DNA of 64,000 nucleotides from Lacibacter luteus (lineage in GTDB: Bacteria > Bacteroidota > Bacteroidia > Chitinophagales > Chitinophagaceae): assembly GCF_004118265.1 (NCBI RefSeq), contig NZ_SDHW01000003.1, positions 248,001 through 312,000 on the forward strand, written 5' to 3'. A program made the position numbers and the translations under genes. Under the pieces are notes generated by a model, which worked only from the letters and a program-made list of their open reading frames with translations, was not told the origin of the DNA and did not search any database. Positions 8,297 through 17,323 of the stretch are shown here, piece after piece (position 1 is the first letter of the stretch; every line of letters begins with the position of its first letter).

Positions 8297-9673
8297 ATGA
8301 GCCAGACTTCCGATAAATTTATTGCAAAGAGTACCATTAAGGCTGCCGATCTCGACCATCGTCGTACGATCAATTTCAACATTGGTAAGTACAATGCAAA
8401 AGTGCCGGAGGGAAAACAGCAGTTTACACAAATGCTTACGGCACGTGAGCGTGCAAAGAATGTAAAGTGGCGAGCATTGGAAACACTCGATCAGCAACTG
8501 GAAGAATTTGAATTGCAGTTAACACGCAGAGGTGGTAAAGTATTATGGGCTGAAAACGCTCAACAGGCTTGCGACGAAATTTTGAAGATATGCGAAGCAC
8601 GAAACTGCAAAACATTGGTGAAGAGCAAAAGCATGGTGACGGAAGAAATTCATCTCAATGATTTTCTTGGTAAGCATAATATTGAAAGTGTAGAAACAGA
8701 TTTGGGCGAATACATTCAGCAGTTGGATGATGAACCGCCTTATCATATTGTTACTCCCGCCATGCACAAAAGCAAAGAAGATGTTGCCAAACTCTTTGCT
8801 GAAAAGTTAGGAACCGATCCTAAAGCAACACCGGAGCAACTTACACTCACTGCAAGAAAAATTCTTCGTGAAAAATATATACAGGCCGAAGTTGGTGTAA
8901 CCGGTGCAAATTTTATTTTGGCTGATGTTGGCGGCGTTGCTGTTACTGAAAACGAAGGCAATGCAAGATTGAGTTGTGCTTTTCCAAAAACACATATCGT
9001 TATTGTTGGCATTGAAAAAGTATTACCAAGCATCAACGATCTTGGTTTGTTCTGGCCTTTGCTTGCTACTTACGGAACAGGACAAAATGTAACGGTGTAC
9101 AACAGCATCATCCTCGGGCCAAAACAACAAGGCGAAAAAGATGGTCCGGAAGAAATGATCGTTATTCTTCTTGATAACGGAAGAACCAATGTGTTGAAGA
9201 ATCCGAAGACAAGAGAGAGCTTATACTGCATCCGTTGCGGAGCCTGTTTAAATGCTTGTCCTGTTTATAAAAATATTGGCGGACATAGTTACGGTACAAC
9301 CTACAGCGGTCCTATCGGAAAAGTAATTACACCACATCTGAAAGATTTGGGTGAATACAAACATCTCAGTTATGCATCATCGTTATGCGGTAATTGTACA
9401 GAGGTTTGTCCTATTCGTATTAACCTGCATGAACTGCTATTGGAGAACAGATATGAAGCAGTGGAAGAAGGTTATGTTTCCTTTGGCGAACGCATGGCCT
9501 GGAAGGTTTGGAAAAAAGTATCAATAAGCCGTAAACTCATGAATACCGGCAGCAGTAAAGTACGGAGCTGGATGATCAATAAATTTGTAAAAGACTGGAC
9601 ACGCAACCGTGGCGAAATGCATTTTCCGGAAAAAAGTTTCAATCAACTTTGGCGTGAACGAAACGGGCAGTAA
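8297..9673 (+). CDS. lutB: LutB-like iron-sulfur protein (lactate utilisation)
   Basis: 458 residues. An N-terminal LUD domain (about 65-300, with TLVKSKSMVTEEIHLN and ADVGGVAVTENEG) is followed by two [4Fe-4S] ferredoxin-type motifs: C311, C314, C317, C321 (CIRCGACLNACP) and C364, C367, C371 (CGNCTEVCP). This is the LutB architecture. In LutABC the protein passes electrons during L-lactate oxidation to pyruvate. A lutC-like gene lies 26 kb away (35481-36116), and no lutA is in the window. A related role in the oxidation of another 2-hydroxyacid is possible. Confidence 0.88.
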   Translation: MSQTSDKFIAKSTIKAADLDHRRTINFNIGKYNAKVPEGKQQFTQMLTARERAKNVKWRALETLDQQLEEFELQLTRRGGKVLWAENAQQACDEILKICEARNCKTLVKSKSMVTEEIHLNDFLGKHNIESVETDLGEYIQQLDDEPPYHIVTPAMHKSKEDVAKLFAEKLGTDPKATPEQLTLTARKILREKYIQAEVGVTGANFILADVGGVAVTENEGNARLSCAFPKTHIVIVGIEKVLPSINDLGLFWPLLATYGTGQNVTVYNSIILGPKQQGEKDGPEEMIVILLDNGRTNVLKNPKTRESLYCIRCGACLNACPVYKNIGGHSYGTTYSGPIGKVITPHLKDLGEYKHLSYASSLCGNCTEVCPIRINLHELLLENRYEAVEEGYVSFGERMAWKVWKKVSISRKLMNTGSSKVRSWMINKFVKDWTRNRGEMHFPEKSFNQLWRERNGQ

Positions 9674-9681
9674 ATTCAAAC

Positions 9682-10971
9682 ATGCTTGTTTACACAGCAC
9701 ATAACACATCCCGTTTTCAATACATTGTTCAACTGCTGAGTGAACGTTGGCAGCTTGTGTTTGATGTAACTGATGATGCAGAAGTTTTCAAACAAAGTAA
9801 GGATACTAAACTGCAATACTCTAGTGAGCGGATTTCTTCGGAAGGATTCTTTATTCAATCAACAGGATTATTACAACAACACGACATCCGTAAACAACGG
9901 ATCACCTGTTTTGAATGGGAAGGCGTGAAAGCGTTTTATCAAGCAGATGATGATTTTGGGTTTGATCTTTTCTCCTCCGTCTTTTTTCTCATTACCCGAT
10001 ACGAAGAATATTTGGAATATGAACCTGATGAATACGGTCGCTATGCACACTGGAATTCATTGGCATGGAAAGAAGGATTTTTGCATCAACCTGTCATTGA
10101 TATTTGGTTGACGAAGTTTGAAGAGAAACTAAAAGCGGAGTTCTCCTCATTCACCATTCCCCACTCAACATTCACTTTCCTCCCTACTTACGATATTGAT
10201 ATTGCCTGGAGTTATAAACACAAAGGTTTGTTGAAAACAATAGGCGCAGCATTAAAACATCCATCAACCATTGCAAAACGTTTACGTGTATTGAGTGGAA
10301 AGGAAAACGATCCGTATGATTCATATGCATGGTTGGAGCAACTGCATGAGCAATATGCACTGCAGCCAATTTACTTTTTTCTTTTGGCTAAGCGACAAAG
10401 CGAATACGATAAAAATACTTCTCCATCGAAATCTGCTTTGCAGCAACTGATCCGTACAACAGTAGCAAAGGCAACCATTGCTTTGCATCCTTCAACACAA
10501 AGCACTGTCAACACAACTTTGCTGAAGCAAGAAAAAGAATTGTTGCAATGGATCAGCAGAAAGAAAATTGCAGCTACACGAAATCATTATATCCAGTTTC
10601 ATCTGCCACATTCATATCAAGCATTGATCGTAAATGGATTTACTGATGAGTATAGCATGGGTTATGGAACAGTGAATGGCTTCCGTGCATCTACATCACG
10701 TTCATTTTTGTGGTACGACCTAGAGAAAGAAGAAACAACTGCTTTGCGAGTGCATCCATTTGCATACATGGAAGCCAATTCGTTTTACGAACTGCATCAA
10801 ACACCGGAGGAAGCATTAGCAGAAATGAAACAACTTTGTGCAGAAGTGCAGAAAGTAAACGGCACGTTCATTACTATTTTTCACAATCACTTTTTAGGAA
10901 CAGAACCAATGTTTAAAGGTTGGAAGGAGATGTATGAAGTGTTCGTGGAAGAATTACAAGGTACGAAGTAA
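9682..10971 (+). CDS. Polysaccharide deacetylase-like protein
   Basis: 429 residues without signal peptide. An N-terminal domain (about 1-160) is followed by a deacetylase-type barrel. The core carries FLPTYDIDIAWSYKHKG (about 170-186), corresponding to the paired aspartates of NodB-type enzymes, ALHPSTQS corresponding to the metal-binding histidine loop, and TIFHNHFLG near the end. This is a Bacteroidota group annotated as polysaccharide deacetylase family. The physiological substrate is unknown; a surface glycan is likely. It begins eight bases after lutB and is probably in its operon. Confidence 0.7.
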   Translation: MLVYTAHNTSRFQYIVQLLSERWQLVFDVTDDAEVFKQSKDTKLQYSSERISSEGFFIQSTGLLQQHDIRKQRITCFEWEGVKAFYQADDDFGFDLFSSVFFLITRYEEYLEYEPDEYGRYAHWNSLAWKEGFLHQPVIDIWLTKFEEKLKAEFSSFTIPHSTFTFLPTYDIDIAWSYKHKGLLKTIGAALKHPSTIAKRLRVLSGKENDPYDSYAWLEQLHEQYALQPIYFFLLAKRQSEYDKNTSPSKSALQQLIRTTVAKATIALHPSTQSTVNTTLLKQEKELLQWISRKKIAATRNHYIQFHLPHSYQALIVNGFTDEYSMGYGTVNGFRASTSRSFLWYDLEKEETTALRVHPFAYMEANSFYELHQTPEEALAEMKQLCAEVQKVNGTFITIFHNHFLGTEPMFKGWKEMYEVFVEELQGTK

Positions 10972-11002
10972 GAAGTTCGCAAATTACTCACCACTCACTT
11001 TC

Positions 11003-11737
11003 TTATTGCTCATTCCTCGAACCATCCAGCATCTTCATCATCTCCTGCATTTCAGGTTCACTTAAGTAACGCCATTTACCCATTGCAAGATTGCCCAACT
11101 TAATATGCATGATGCGGATGCGTTTTAAGCTCACCACTTCGTAACCGAATACTTCGCACATACGACGGATCTGGCGGTTCAATCCCTGTGTAAGAATAAT
11201 GGAAAATGTTTTGCTGCTGATGGTACGCACTTTACAGGGAAGTGTGGTTGTGCCGAGTATATGCACACCTTTACTCATCTTCGCTGCAAAATCAGTGGTG
11301 AGTTTTTTATCAACTGTAACAATGTATTCTTTTTCGTGTTCGTTACCTGCACGAAGAATTTTATTTACAATATCACCATTGTTGGTTAAGAAGATCAATC
11401 CTTCTGAATCTTTATCCAATCGTCCTATTGGGAAAATGCGTTTGGGATGATTGATATAACGGATGATATTGCTGCGGTCTTTTTCATCTGTTGTAGAGGT
11501 AATATTCACAGGTTTATTAAAGGCCATGATGAACCAGTTATTCTTAGCTGTTGGTTTTACTTTCAGCAATTCATCATCAATAAACACTTTATCGCCTGGG
11601 TTTACTCTTGCACCGGACAACGCAACGTTTTCATTAATCGAAACCCGACCCTGCTCGATCAGTTTATCTGCTTCACGGCGTGAGCAATAACCTGTTGCAC
11701 TGATGTATTTGTTGAGACTGATTTTTTCTTCGGCCAT
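11003..11737 (-). CDS. rluF: 23S rRNA pseudouridine synthase, RluF type
   Basis: 244 residues. An S4 RNA-binding domain at the N-terminus (ISLNKYISATGYCSRREADKLIEQGRV) precedes a RsuA/RluF catalytic domain. The catalytic aspartate is D108 in GRLDKDSEG. Other family motifs are AFNKPVNIT and TQGLNRQIRRM. RluF makes pseudouridine at position 2604 of 23S rRNA in E. coli. The subfamily call rests on overall sequence, and RluB/RsuA relatives are the alternative. A minus-strand TATCTTTA ends four bases before the ATG, so the mRNA is probably leaderless. Confidence 0.87.
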   Translation of the reverse strand: MAEEKISLNKYISATGYCSRREADKLIEQGRVSINENVALSGARVNPGDKVFIDDELLKVKPTAKNNWFIMAFNKPVNITSTTDEKDRSNIIRYINHPKRIFPIGRLDKDSEGLIFLTNNGDIVNKILRAGNEHEKEYIVTVDKKLTTDFAAKMSKGVHILGTTTLPCKVRTISSKTFSIILTQGLNRQIRRMCEVFGYEVVSLKRIRIMHIKLGNLAMGKWRYLSEPEMQEMMKMLDGSRNEQ

Positions 11738-11741
11738 GCAG

Positions 11742-11749
11742 TAAAGATA
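11742..11749 (-). promoter_or_regulatory. TAnnTTTG-like -7 element of rluF
   Basis: Minus-strand TATCTTTA, then CTGC, then the ATG at 11737. One base from the consensus, with the same four-base gap seen at other genes in this window. Confidence 0.45.
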
Positions 11750-11755
11750 ACAGGA

Positions 11756-12763
11756 TTAATTATCGGCAACATCACGCTGCTCTTCAGCCGTTTTCTTATA
11801 CGCTTTGTTCACAAGATAAACACCCAGCAACGCTACCAATCCACCGATAGTAAGTGTAACCGAAATCTTTTCATCAAACAGCAATACACCAAACAACACT
11901 GCCACAACAGGATTTACATAAGCATAAATACTGGCTTGTTCTGTCGGTAGATTTTGCAATGCGTAGAGATAACAGATGAATGCGATCACCGAACCAAACA
12001 AAACAAGATAACCGATAGCGGCCCATGCCTGCCATTTAATTTCAGTAAAAGGGGTAAAATTTTTATCGGTTGCAGAAACTGCAAGCAATGCAGCACCGGC
12101 AATCACCATTTGGAAACCTAATCCGAAATAGGGATTGAAATTGGCCGCTTGTTTTTTTGTGTAGAGCGAACCGAAAGCCCATGTCCATGTGGCAACAAGT
12201 GATATAAGAATACCAAAACGAAAACCCGGATCAAAGAAGTCATGCAGGTGCTCGTAAAAGATAACGCATACACCACCAAACCCGGTCATTAAACCAAGGA
12301 TAGCCATTGAAGGAATTTTTTCCTTCGAACCAAACAGGTTAATGATCACGATCCACAATGGAAAGATAGCGCCCATGATTGCACCAAGACCGGAAGAGAT
12401 ATATTTCAATCCCCATGTGCTTAATCCGTTGCTGAGTACAAAATTGAGTAGGGCTAAAATGAGCAGAGGTACTAATTCTTTTCCTCTCGGAAACTGTGCG
12501 CCTTTAGCAATAAAAAAGATCATGTAACACAAACCGCCGAGTAACTGTCGCATACCCGATAACTGAATAGCAGACGACATATGTTGCACACCCACTTTCG
12601 ATGCGATCCATGTAGTACCCCACAACACACACACAACTGCCAATGCAAACAATGCTTTTGCCCTTGTTCCTTTTTTGCGAATGGTTAAAGGATTAAAGAC
12701 AGACAGGCTTTTGATTGCATCTGTTGAAACGTCGAGTGCTTTGTTGAATTGGGGTTTGCGCAT
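11756..12763 (-). CDS. EamA-family (DMT superfamily) transporter
   Basis: 335 residues with about ten membrane helices arranged as two EamA repeats. The first repeat starts near residue 35 (ALFALAVVCVLWGTTWIASK), the second near residue 180 (GILISLVATWTWAFGSLYTK). WGTTWIASKVG and the ending PVVAVLFGVLLFDEKIS are typical of the family. These inner-membrane proteins export small metabolites; the substrate cannot be told from sequence. About 34 cytosolic residues precede the first helix. It lies downstream of purH, separated by a long hairpin. Confidence 0.87.
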   Translation of the reverse strand: MRKPQFNKALDVSTDAIKSLSVFNPLTIRKKGTRAKALFALAVVCVLWGTTWIASKVGVQHMSSAIQLSGMRQLLGGLCYMIFFIAKGAQFPRGKELVPLLILALLNFVLSNGLSTWGLKYISSGLGAIMGAIFPLWIVIINLFGSKEKIPSMAILGLMTGFGGVCVIFYEHLHDFFDPGFRFGILISLVATWTWAFGSLYTKKQAANFNPYFGLGFQMVIAGAALLAVSATDKNFTPFTEIKWQAWAAIGYLVLFGSVIAFICYLYALQNLPTEQASIYAYVNPVVAVLFGVLLFDEKISVTLTIGGLVALLGVYLVNKAYKKTAEEQRDVADN

Positions 12764-12785
12764 GTATGAATTGATAATTGAATAA

Positions 12786-12832
12786 TGGAAAATTGATAAT
12801 GCCCCTTTGAATTATTCATTATCAATTTTCCA
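12786..12832. repeat. Long perfect hairpin between purH and the EamA gene
   Basis: Arms 12786-12801 and 12817-12832 are a perfect 16-base inverted repeat (TGGAAAATTGATAATG) with a 15-base loop. Additional AATTGATAATT copies flank it at about 12770. The words AATTGATAATG/GGAAAATTGAT recur in intergenic DNA of many Bacteroidota, so this looks like a dispersed palindromic repeat that may also end purH transcription. Confidence 0.7.
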
Positions 12833-12840
12833 GTTATCCT

Positions 12841-14343
12841 TTAGTGTTTAAAATGTCGCATGCCGGTGATCACCATTGCAAGATCGTTCTGCTTGCAATA
12901 TTCGATCGAATCATTATCACGGATAGAACCACCAGGCTGAATAAATGCAACAATACCTGCTGCATGTCCTAACTGCACACAATCATTGAACGGGAAGAAA
13001 GCATCACTCGCCATGACTGCTCCATTGAGATCGAAGTTGAATTGTTTTGCTTTTTCAACTGACTGACGCAATGAATCGATACGGCTTGTTTGTCCGCAAC
13101 CTTTGCCCACCAGTTGTTTGTTCTTCACCAATGCAATGGCATTTGATTTTAAATGTTTGCACACAAGGTTGGCAAAAGCAAGATCTTCTTTCTCGGCCGC
13201 AGTTGTTTCTCTGTCACCAGCTTCTTTCCACTCGGTGTAATTGCCTTCATCTAATCCCTGCACCAACACACCATTCAAAATAGATTTATATTGCTCTTTT
13301 ACTTTTGGTTGTGCTTTCAACTGTAATAAGATGCGGTTCTTTTTCGATTTCAATACTTCCAATGCATCAGCAGCATAAGAAGGAGCGATCAATACTTCAA
13401 AGAAAATTTCGTTGATGGCATCTGCAGTTGCTTTATCAATTTCGCCATTGCAAACCAATACACCACCAAATGCACTTTCATTATCACCTGCGAGAGCAGT
13501 ATCCCAACTGTCTTTCACCGTTGCACGTTGTGCTACACCACATACATTGGTATGTTTGATGATAGCAAAAGTTGTATCTGTAAATTCTTTGATGAGTTGC
13601 ACCGCTGCATCCACATCAACCAGATTATTATAAGAAAGTTCTTTACCATTTAATTGGTCGAACAATTCACCAAGGTTGCCGAAGAAACGTGCAGTCTGAT
13701 GAGGGTTCTCACCATAACGCATGATCTTTTCTTCTTTGTTGAAAGGCGTTTCAACAGCCGATTGGTGGAAGTAATTAGAGATGGCAGTATCGTAAGCTGT
13801 ACACACATCAAATGCTTTGATGGCAAATGCACGACGTTGCTCATAACTTGTTTCACCATTTTGTTCACGCAGGATATTTTCCAATACAGCATATTCTTTT
13901 TTCGCTGCCAATACCACAACATCTTTATGATTTTTTGCACCGGCACGGATCATCGATGGTCCGCCGATATCAATTTTTTCAATGATCGCTTTTTCATCGG
14001 TAGTTGAAGCAACGGTTTCTTCAAACGGATAAAGATCAACGATCACCAGATCCATTTCAGGAATATTGTATTGCTTCATTTCAGCTAAATGCTGTTCATC
14101 ATCACGCTTGCCGAGAATGCCACCGAATACCGAAGGATGCAATGTCTTTACACGACCACCCAAAATAGAAGGGTAGCTGGTTAAATTTTCAACAGGCACT
14201 ACAGGCACACCAAGTTGCTCAATAAATTGCTGTGTACCGCCGGTAGAATAAATGGTTACATTTTGCTCGTGCAGGAGCTTTACCAATGAATCAAGTCCGT
14301 CTTTGTAAAAAACTGAGATGAGTGCCGATTGAATTTTCTTCAT
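12841..14343 (-). CDS. purH: Bifunctional AICAR formyltransferase / IMP cyclohydrolase
   Basis: 500 residues from the ATG at 14343 (MKKIQSALISVFYKDG); an 18-residue upstream extension in frame is not family-like. PurH catalyses the last two steps of IMP synthesis. The N-terminal MGS-like cyclohydrolase domain (about 1-190) contains YSTGGTQQFI, GRVKTLHPSVFGG and VDLYPFEET. The C-terminal transformylase domain contains MRYGENPHQTARFF, ELSYNNLVD and the substrate-binding KHTNVCGVA, ending QPGGSIRDNDSI. A minus-strand TACCTTTG (14395-14402) lies about 50 bases upstream. purH stands apart from other purine genes here. Confidence 0.96.
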   Translation of the reverse strand: MKKIQSALISVFYKDGLDSLVKLLHEQNVTIYSTGGTQQFIEQLGVPVVPVENLTSYPSILGGRVKTLHPSVFGGILGKRDDEQHLAEMKQYNIPEMDLVIVDLYPFEETVASTTDEKAIIEKIDIGGPSMIRAGAKNHKDVVVLAAKKEYAVLENILREQNGETSYEQRRAFAIKAFDVCTAYDTAISNYFHQSAVETPFNKEEKIMRYGENPHQTARFFGNLGELFDQLNGKELSYNNLVDVDAAVQLIKEFTDTTFAIIKHTNVCGVAQRATVKDSWDTALAGDNESAFGGVLVCNGEIDKATADAINEIFFEVLIAPSYAADALEVLKSKKNRILLQLKAQPKVKEQYKSILNGVLVQGLDEGNYTEWKEAGDRETTAAEKEDLAFANLVCKHLKSNAIALVKNKQLVGKGCGQTSRIDSLRQSVEKAKQFNFDLNGAVMASDAFFPFNDCVQLGHAAGIVAFIQPGGSIRDNDSIEYCKQNDLAMVITGMRHFKH

Positions 14344-14394
14344 AACAAGGAGAGAATTTTTTGCCACAGAGGTGGCGTTCTGTTTTAGAAGCCG

Positions 14395-14402
14395 CAAAGG
14401 TA
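14395..14402 (-). promoter_or_regulatory. TAnnTTTG -7 element of purH
   Basis: Minus-strand TACCTTTG, placing the transcript start about 45 bases upstream of the purH ATG. It lies in the short gap after comEC and gives purH its own promoter. Confidence 0.5.
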
Positions 14403-14407
14403 AGCCT

Positions 14408-16477
14408 CTACAGGTTCATCACAAAAGCGCCCTGCTCACTTGTGCAGAAAAAGTTAATGCCCAGCTTTTGGCAGTCGGCTTTCCAGTATTTCAGCTTCCA
14501 TTGCGGGTTTGAACTGTCGAACACCAATAACTTACAGTTGATCGTTTTTTGCAATTGATTGAGATAAAGTTTTGGATTTTGGGAGATGATGACCACATCG
14601 GCATTGATGTTTGTTGTTGAATCGTAACGGTAAGAGCGGTTGATGTGCACGATGGTTTTGCCATTGAGTTGCCATGAACGGATGCCGGGAATAACCGTAT
14701 TGGGCTGATGATAGGTGCGGTGTGCAATGCGGGAAGGTTTAAGATGGAAGTTGCGTAGAAAACCATCCTGCAGTAAAACAGAATCACCAGCGAAATAATA
14801 TTGATTGCCCAACATAAAATCGATTGCTGTGTGTTGCGATAAATTATAAACGACCAGCTTTTGTTGTTGTATAGTTTGGTAACGATAGAACGATTGCACA
14901 GCAAAAAAGCAAACGATACTGCCAAGCAACCAACGCAATGCTGGTTTATTTTTTTCGATAAGCCAGATACCTGCAGTTGCGATGATAGCATAAAGCAAGA
15001 TGGTTTGAATGGGTGAATGTTGAATACCATCAATAACGGCAAAGCGAAAATGATCGGCCCATAAAATAAATTGATTCATGAGCCAGAGTAGTTTTGTGAT
15101 AAGCCAACCGGTTGCGTTTGCAAGTATTGTTATGGGAGAGATGATCATTAAGAAGATCAAGGCAAACAAAACCAAACTTGAAAGTGGTACTGCAATAAGA
15201 TTGGTGATAAGAAACAGCGTTGGTGCCTGGTGAAAATGATACATGCACAACGGCAATGTGAGTATTTGTGCTGATAGCGTTAGAGCATTCAACTTCCAAA
15301 GCCAATCGAGTGATTTGTTTTGAATGGCAATCCAATGATAGATCGGTTTCATGAAGAGGACAATGCTTAATACCGCAGCGTAGGATAATTGAAAACCTAC
15401 ATCCCACAACAGAAACGGATTGAAGAACAATAATGCAACAGCCGATGCCGCCATGCTGTTGTAAATATTTCCTTTTCGGTCGATCACTTCGGCACCAACA
15501 ATTACCGTAAACATGATCACAGCTCTTAATACAGATGCACTGGCACCTGTTAACAAACTGAACAACCAAAGCAATGCAATGACAAGAATAGCTCTTATAA
15601 TTTTCATTCGCTTGTTACGGTTAAACCGTTTGAACAGGAACATGAGTAAACCGTAGATCAACCCGAGATGCATACCACTTACTGCAATGATGTGAACCAC
15701 GCCGGTGTTACTGTATGCCTGCACCAGGTCTCTGTCAAGATCATCACGATAACCGATGAGTAATGCTTCGGCGATGCTTTGTTCCATATCGCCTTTTACA
15801 TGCTTGCGTATGGTTTGCAGAATATAACTACGCAGTTGAAACATTGTTTTGTAGAAGAAGGATGTTTGTTGCTGCGGTAGTTTTTTGTACTCGCTTGATT
15901 TTACAAAGAACTGATGGGTGATACCGTTGAATAAGGCGTAGCGCTTGTAATCGAAGCCACCGGGATTGCCTGCATTTTTTATTTCCTGCAAGTTGCTGCT
16001 TACAAGAATGATGTCGCCGTATTGCAAAACAGGGGCAATGCTATCCTTGCGGAAATAGATCATTGCTTTGCCCGTTACTTTTCTTGCTTTTTGATTGCGA
16101 TAAACAACAGTTATTTCGCTGAGTGCTTTGTATGTTTTTTCCCGTTCGCTTAAGGGTTCCAGTAAACGAAGTTGCACCACATCGCCATCTTTGTAATAAT
16201 GCCCGGCCCAGTTCGATTGATGTGGTGTTTGTTTTAACCAACTGAGTGCAATGCCAAACGCAATGAAAATTATGTTGAACGCAACTCCATTGATCCAACT
16301 GTTGTAATACTTGCTTCGTTCACCACTGAATTGTAAATAGAGATAGACAGGAAGTGCAACGATAGCTGCTATTACAGCAACCTGCCAATGCAATGAAAAA
16401 TACCAACCGCATAAAATGCCGGCAATAAGTGGAAGTAAAACCCTGAGATAGGGAATGTTTTTCCAGATGGGGATCAT
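14408..16477 (-). CDS. comEC: ComEC/Rec2-family DNA uptake channel protein
   Basis: 689 residues. Two N-terminal helices and a DUF4131 domain (about 30-200, with NAGNPGGFDYKRY at 169-181) are followed by the polytopic competence domain (about 230-540), marked by VVHIIAVSGMHLG (261-272). ComEC forms the inner-membrane channel for single-stranded DNA during transformation. The C-terminal 130 residues lack the HxHxDH metal site of the metallo-beta-lactamase-like domain found in longer ComEC proteins, so any nuclease step must come from elsewhere. A hairpin sits just before the ATG. Confidence 0.88.
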   Translation of the reverse strand: MIPIWKNIPYLRVLLPLIAGILCGWYFSLHWQVAVIAAIVALPVYLYLQFSGERSKYYNSWINGVAFNIIFIAFGIALSWLKQTPHQSNWAGHYYKDGDVVQLRLLEPLSEREKTYKALSEITVVYRNQKARKVTGKAMIYFRKDSIAPVLQYGDIILVSSNLQEIKNAGNPGGFDYKRYALFNGITHQFFVKSSEYKKLPQQQTSFFYKTMFQLRSYILQTIRKHVKGDMEQSIAEALLIGYRDDLDRDLVQAYSNTGVVHIIAVSGMHLGLIYGLLMFLFKRFNRNKRMKIIRAILVIALLWLFSLLTGASASVLRAVIMFTVIVGAEVIDRKGNIYNSMAASAVALLFFNPFLLWDVGFQLSYAAVLSIVLFMKPIYHWIAIQNKSLDWLWKLNALTLSAQILTLPLCMYHFHQAPTLFLITNLIAVPLSSLVLFALIFLMIISPITILANATGWLITKLLWLMNQFILWADHFRFAVIDGIQHSPIQTILLYAIIATAGIWLIEKNKPALRWLLGSIVCFFAVQSFYRYQTIQQQKLVVYNLSQHTAIDFMLGNQYYFAGDSVLLQDGFLRNFHLKPSRIAHRTYHQPNTVIPGIRSWQLNGKTIVHINRSYRYDSTTNINADVVIISQNPKLYLNQLQKTINCKLLVFDSSNPQWKLKYWKADCQKLGINFFCTSEQGAFVMNL

Positions 16478-16484
16478 GGGTTGC

Positions 16485-16506
16485 TGTTTCTATCAAAATA
16501 GAAACA
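16485..16506. repeat. Hairpin immediately upstream of comEC
   Basis: Perfect nine-base arms TGTTTCTAT / ATAGAAACA with loop CAAA, seven bases before the comEC ATG. In the mRNA it could mask the start region or mark the 5' end. No function is proven. Confidence 0.55.
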
Positions 16507-16556
16507 AGAGCTTCGATGTAACAGGGGGATTTAACCCTTTTTAGTTGGAAAGAGTT

Positions 16557-16616
16557 GCTCACGGAGCACACTGATTTGCACAGAAAGAATCTGTGTTTCT
16601 CTGTGTAATCTGTGAG
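16557..16616. repeat. Dispersed CTGTG-rich intergenic repeat, copy A
   Basis: Intergenic block with repeated (A)TCTGTG and CACAGA words and outer inverted ends GCTCAC/GTGAGC. It lies between dinB and comEC. It is related in word content, but not closely, to the two 82-base copies at 22674-22755 and 23858-23939. Such ATCTGTG-type repeats are widespread in Bacteroidota intergenic DNA. Confidence 0.6.
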
Positions 16617-16621
16617 CCATC

Positions 16622-17092
16622 TTATTCGCCCAACAGATTTTTAAGAAATGCAATTTGCCCGAGATGGTAAATATTATGCTGTATCAATCCGTTGAGCAGG
16701 AAACGAAAATTGTATTCACGGTAATCAACCATTTCACTCAGGAAGGCATCATCCTTTGTTTGCAGTTCCGCAACGAGTTGTTTGTGTATTTGTTCAAACT
16801 CGTTCAAGCCTTTTTCCCAAGTATGTTGTTTAGGATCAATGATGCGCCAATCCATTTGTTCTGCTTCTTTGAGATCGTAGTCCTTTTTGTTTTGCACCCG
16901 ATTTAAACAGAACTCAGCCCATGTGATCATGTGGTATAATATTTCAATGGCTGCATGTGAGTTTTTGGGGTTGATGTACACAACAGCCGGATGAATTTTC
17001 CGCAGCATCGGCATAACGGCTTCGCCATACCAGGGCTGACCGCTTAATACCCGTTCGAGATTGGTGATGATGGATTGTACTTCTTTGTTCAT
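16622..17092 (-). CDS. DinB-family putative metal-dependent protein
   Basis: 156 residues forming a likely four-helix bundle. His54 (YHMITW) and the pair H139/H143 (QHNIYHLGQ) match the three-histidine metal site of the DinB/YfiT superfamily. Members include thiol transferases and many proteins of unknown reaction. Soluble and cytoplasmic, with no signal. The ATG at 17092 is the only reasonable start. Its neighbours give no functional hint. Confidence 0.8.
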   Translation of the reverse strand: MNKEVQSIITNLERVLSGQPWYGEAVMPMLRKIHPAVVYINPKNSHAAIEILYHMITWAEFCLNRVQNKKDYDLKEAEQMDWRIIDPKQHTWEKGLNEFEQIHKQLVAELQTKDDAFLSEMVDYREYNFRFLLNGLIQHNIYHLGQIAFLKNLLGE

Positions 17093-17131
17093 CTTTCTAA
17101 GTTAAGAAGAATAGTCGCTACCTGCAATGCA

Positions 17132-17148
17132 GTACAAGAGTGCGACGC
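17132..17148 (+). repeat. 17-base repeat GTACAAGAGTGCGACGC, left copy
   Basis: An exact inverted copy is at 25794-25810. The two lie just outside the two ends of the split carB locus. Here it falls in the 230-base gap after the carB C-terminal gene, next to palindromic sequence. Confidence 0.75.
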
Positions 17149-17195
17149 AACAGTTAATGCTATGAAATGCAAGAGCTGGTATCAAAAAAATAACA

Positions 17196-17252
17196 TGCCG
17201 GAAAGACGGGGAGGCGAAAAGAAAAACTTACCGGCTTCCCGCCTTTCCGGCA
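17196..17252. repeat. Long imperfect hairpin (CCGGAAAG/CTTTCCGG type)
   Basis: Arms TGCCGGAAAGACGGG (17196-17210) and CCCGCCTTTCCGGCA (17238-17252) pair at 14 of 15 positions. A second small hairpin, ACGGCC-taag-GGCCGT, follows at 17265-17280. This looks like a dispersed intergenic palindrome rather than a gene. Confidence 0.65.
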
Positions 17253-17294
17253 AATAAATGGTCTGACGGCCTAAGGGCCGTACCGACCAAAAAA

Positions 17295-17317
17295 AACTCC
17301 GCAACAAGTGCGGAGTT
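17295..17317 (-). terminator. Terminator of the carB C-terminal gene
   Basis: Stem AACTCCGCA / TGCGGAGTT with loop ACAAG. On the minus strand it is followed by a run of T (complement of A 17289-17296). Canonical intrinsic terminator six bases beyond the stop codon. Confidence 0.9.
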
Positions 17318-17323
17318 CGAAAT

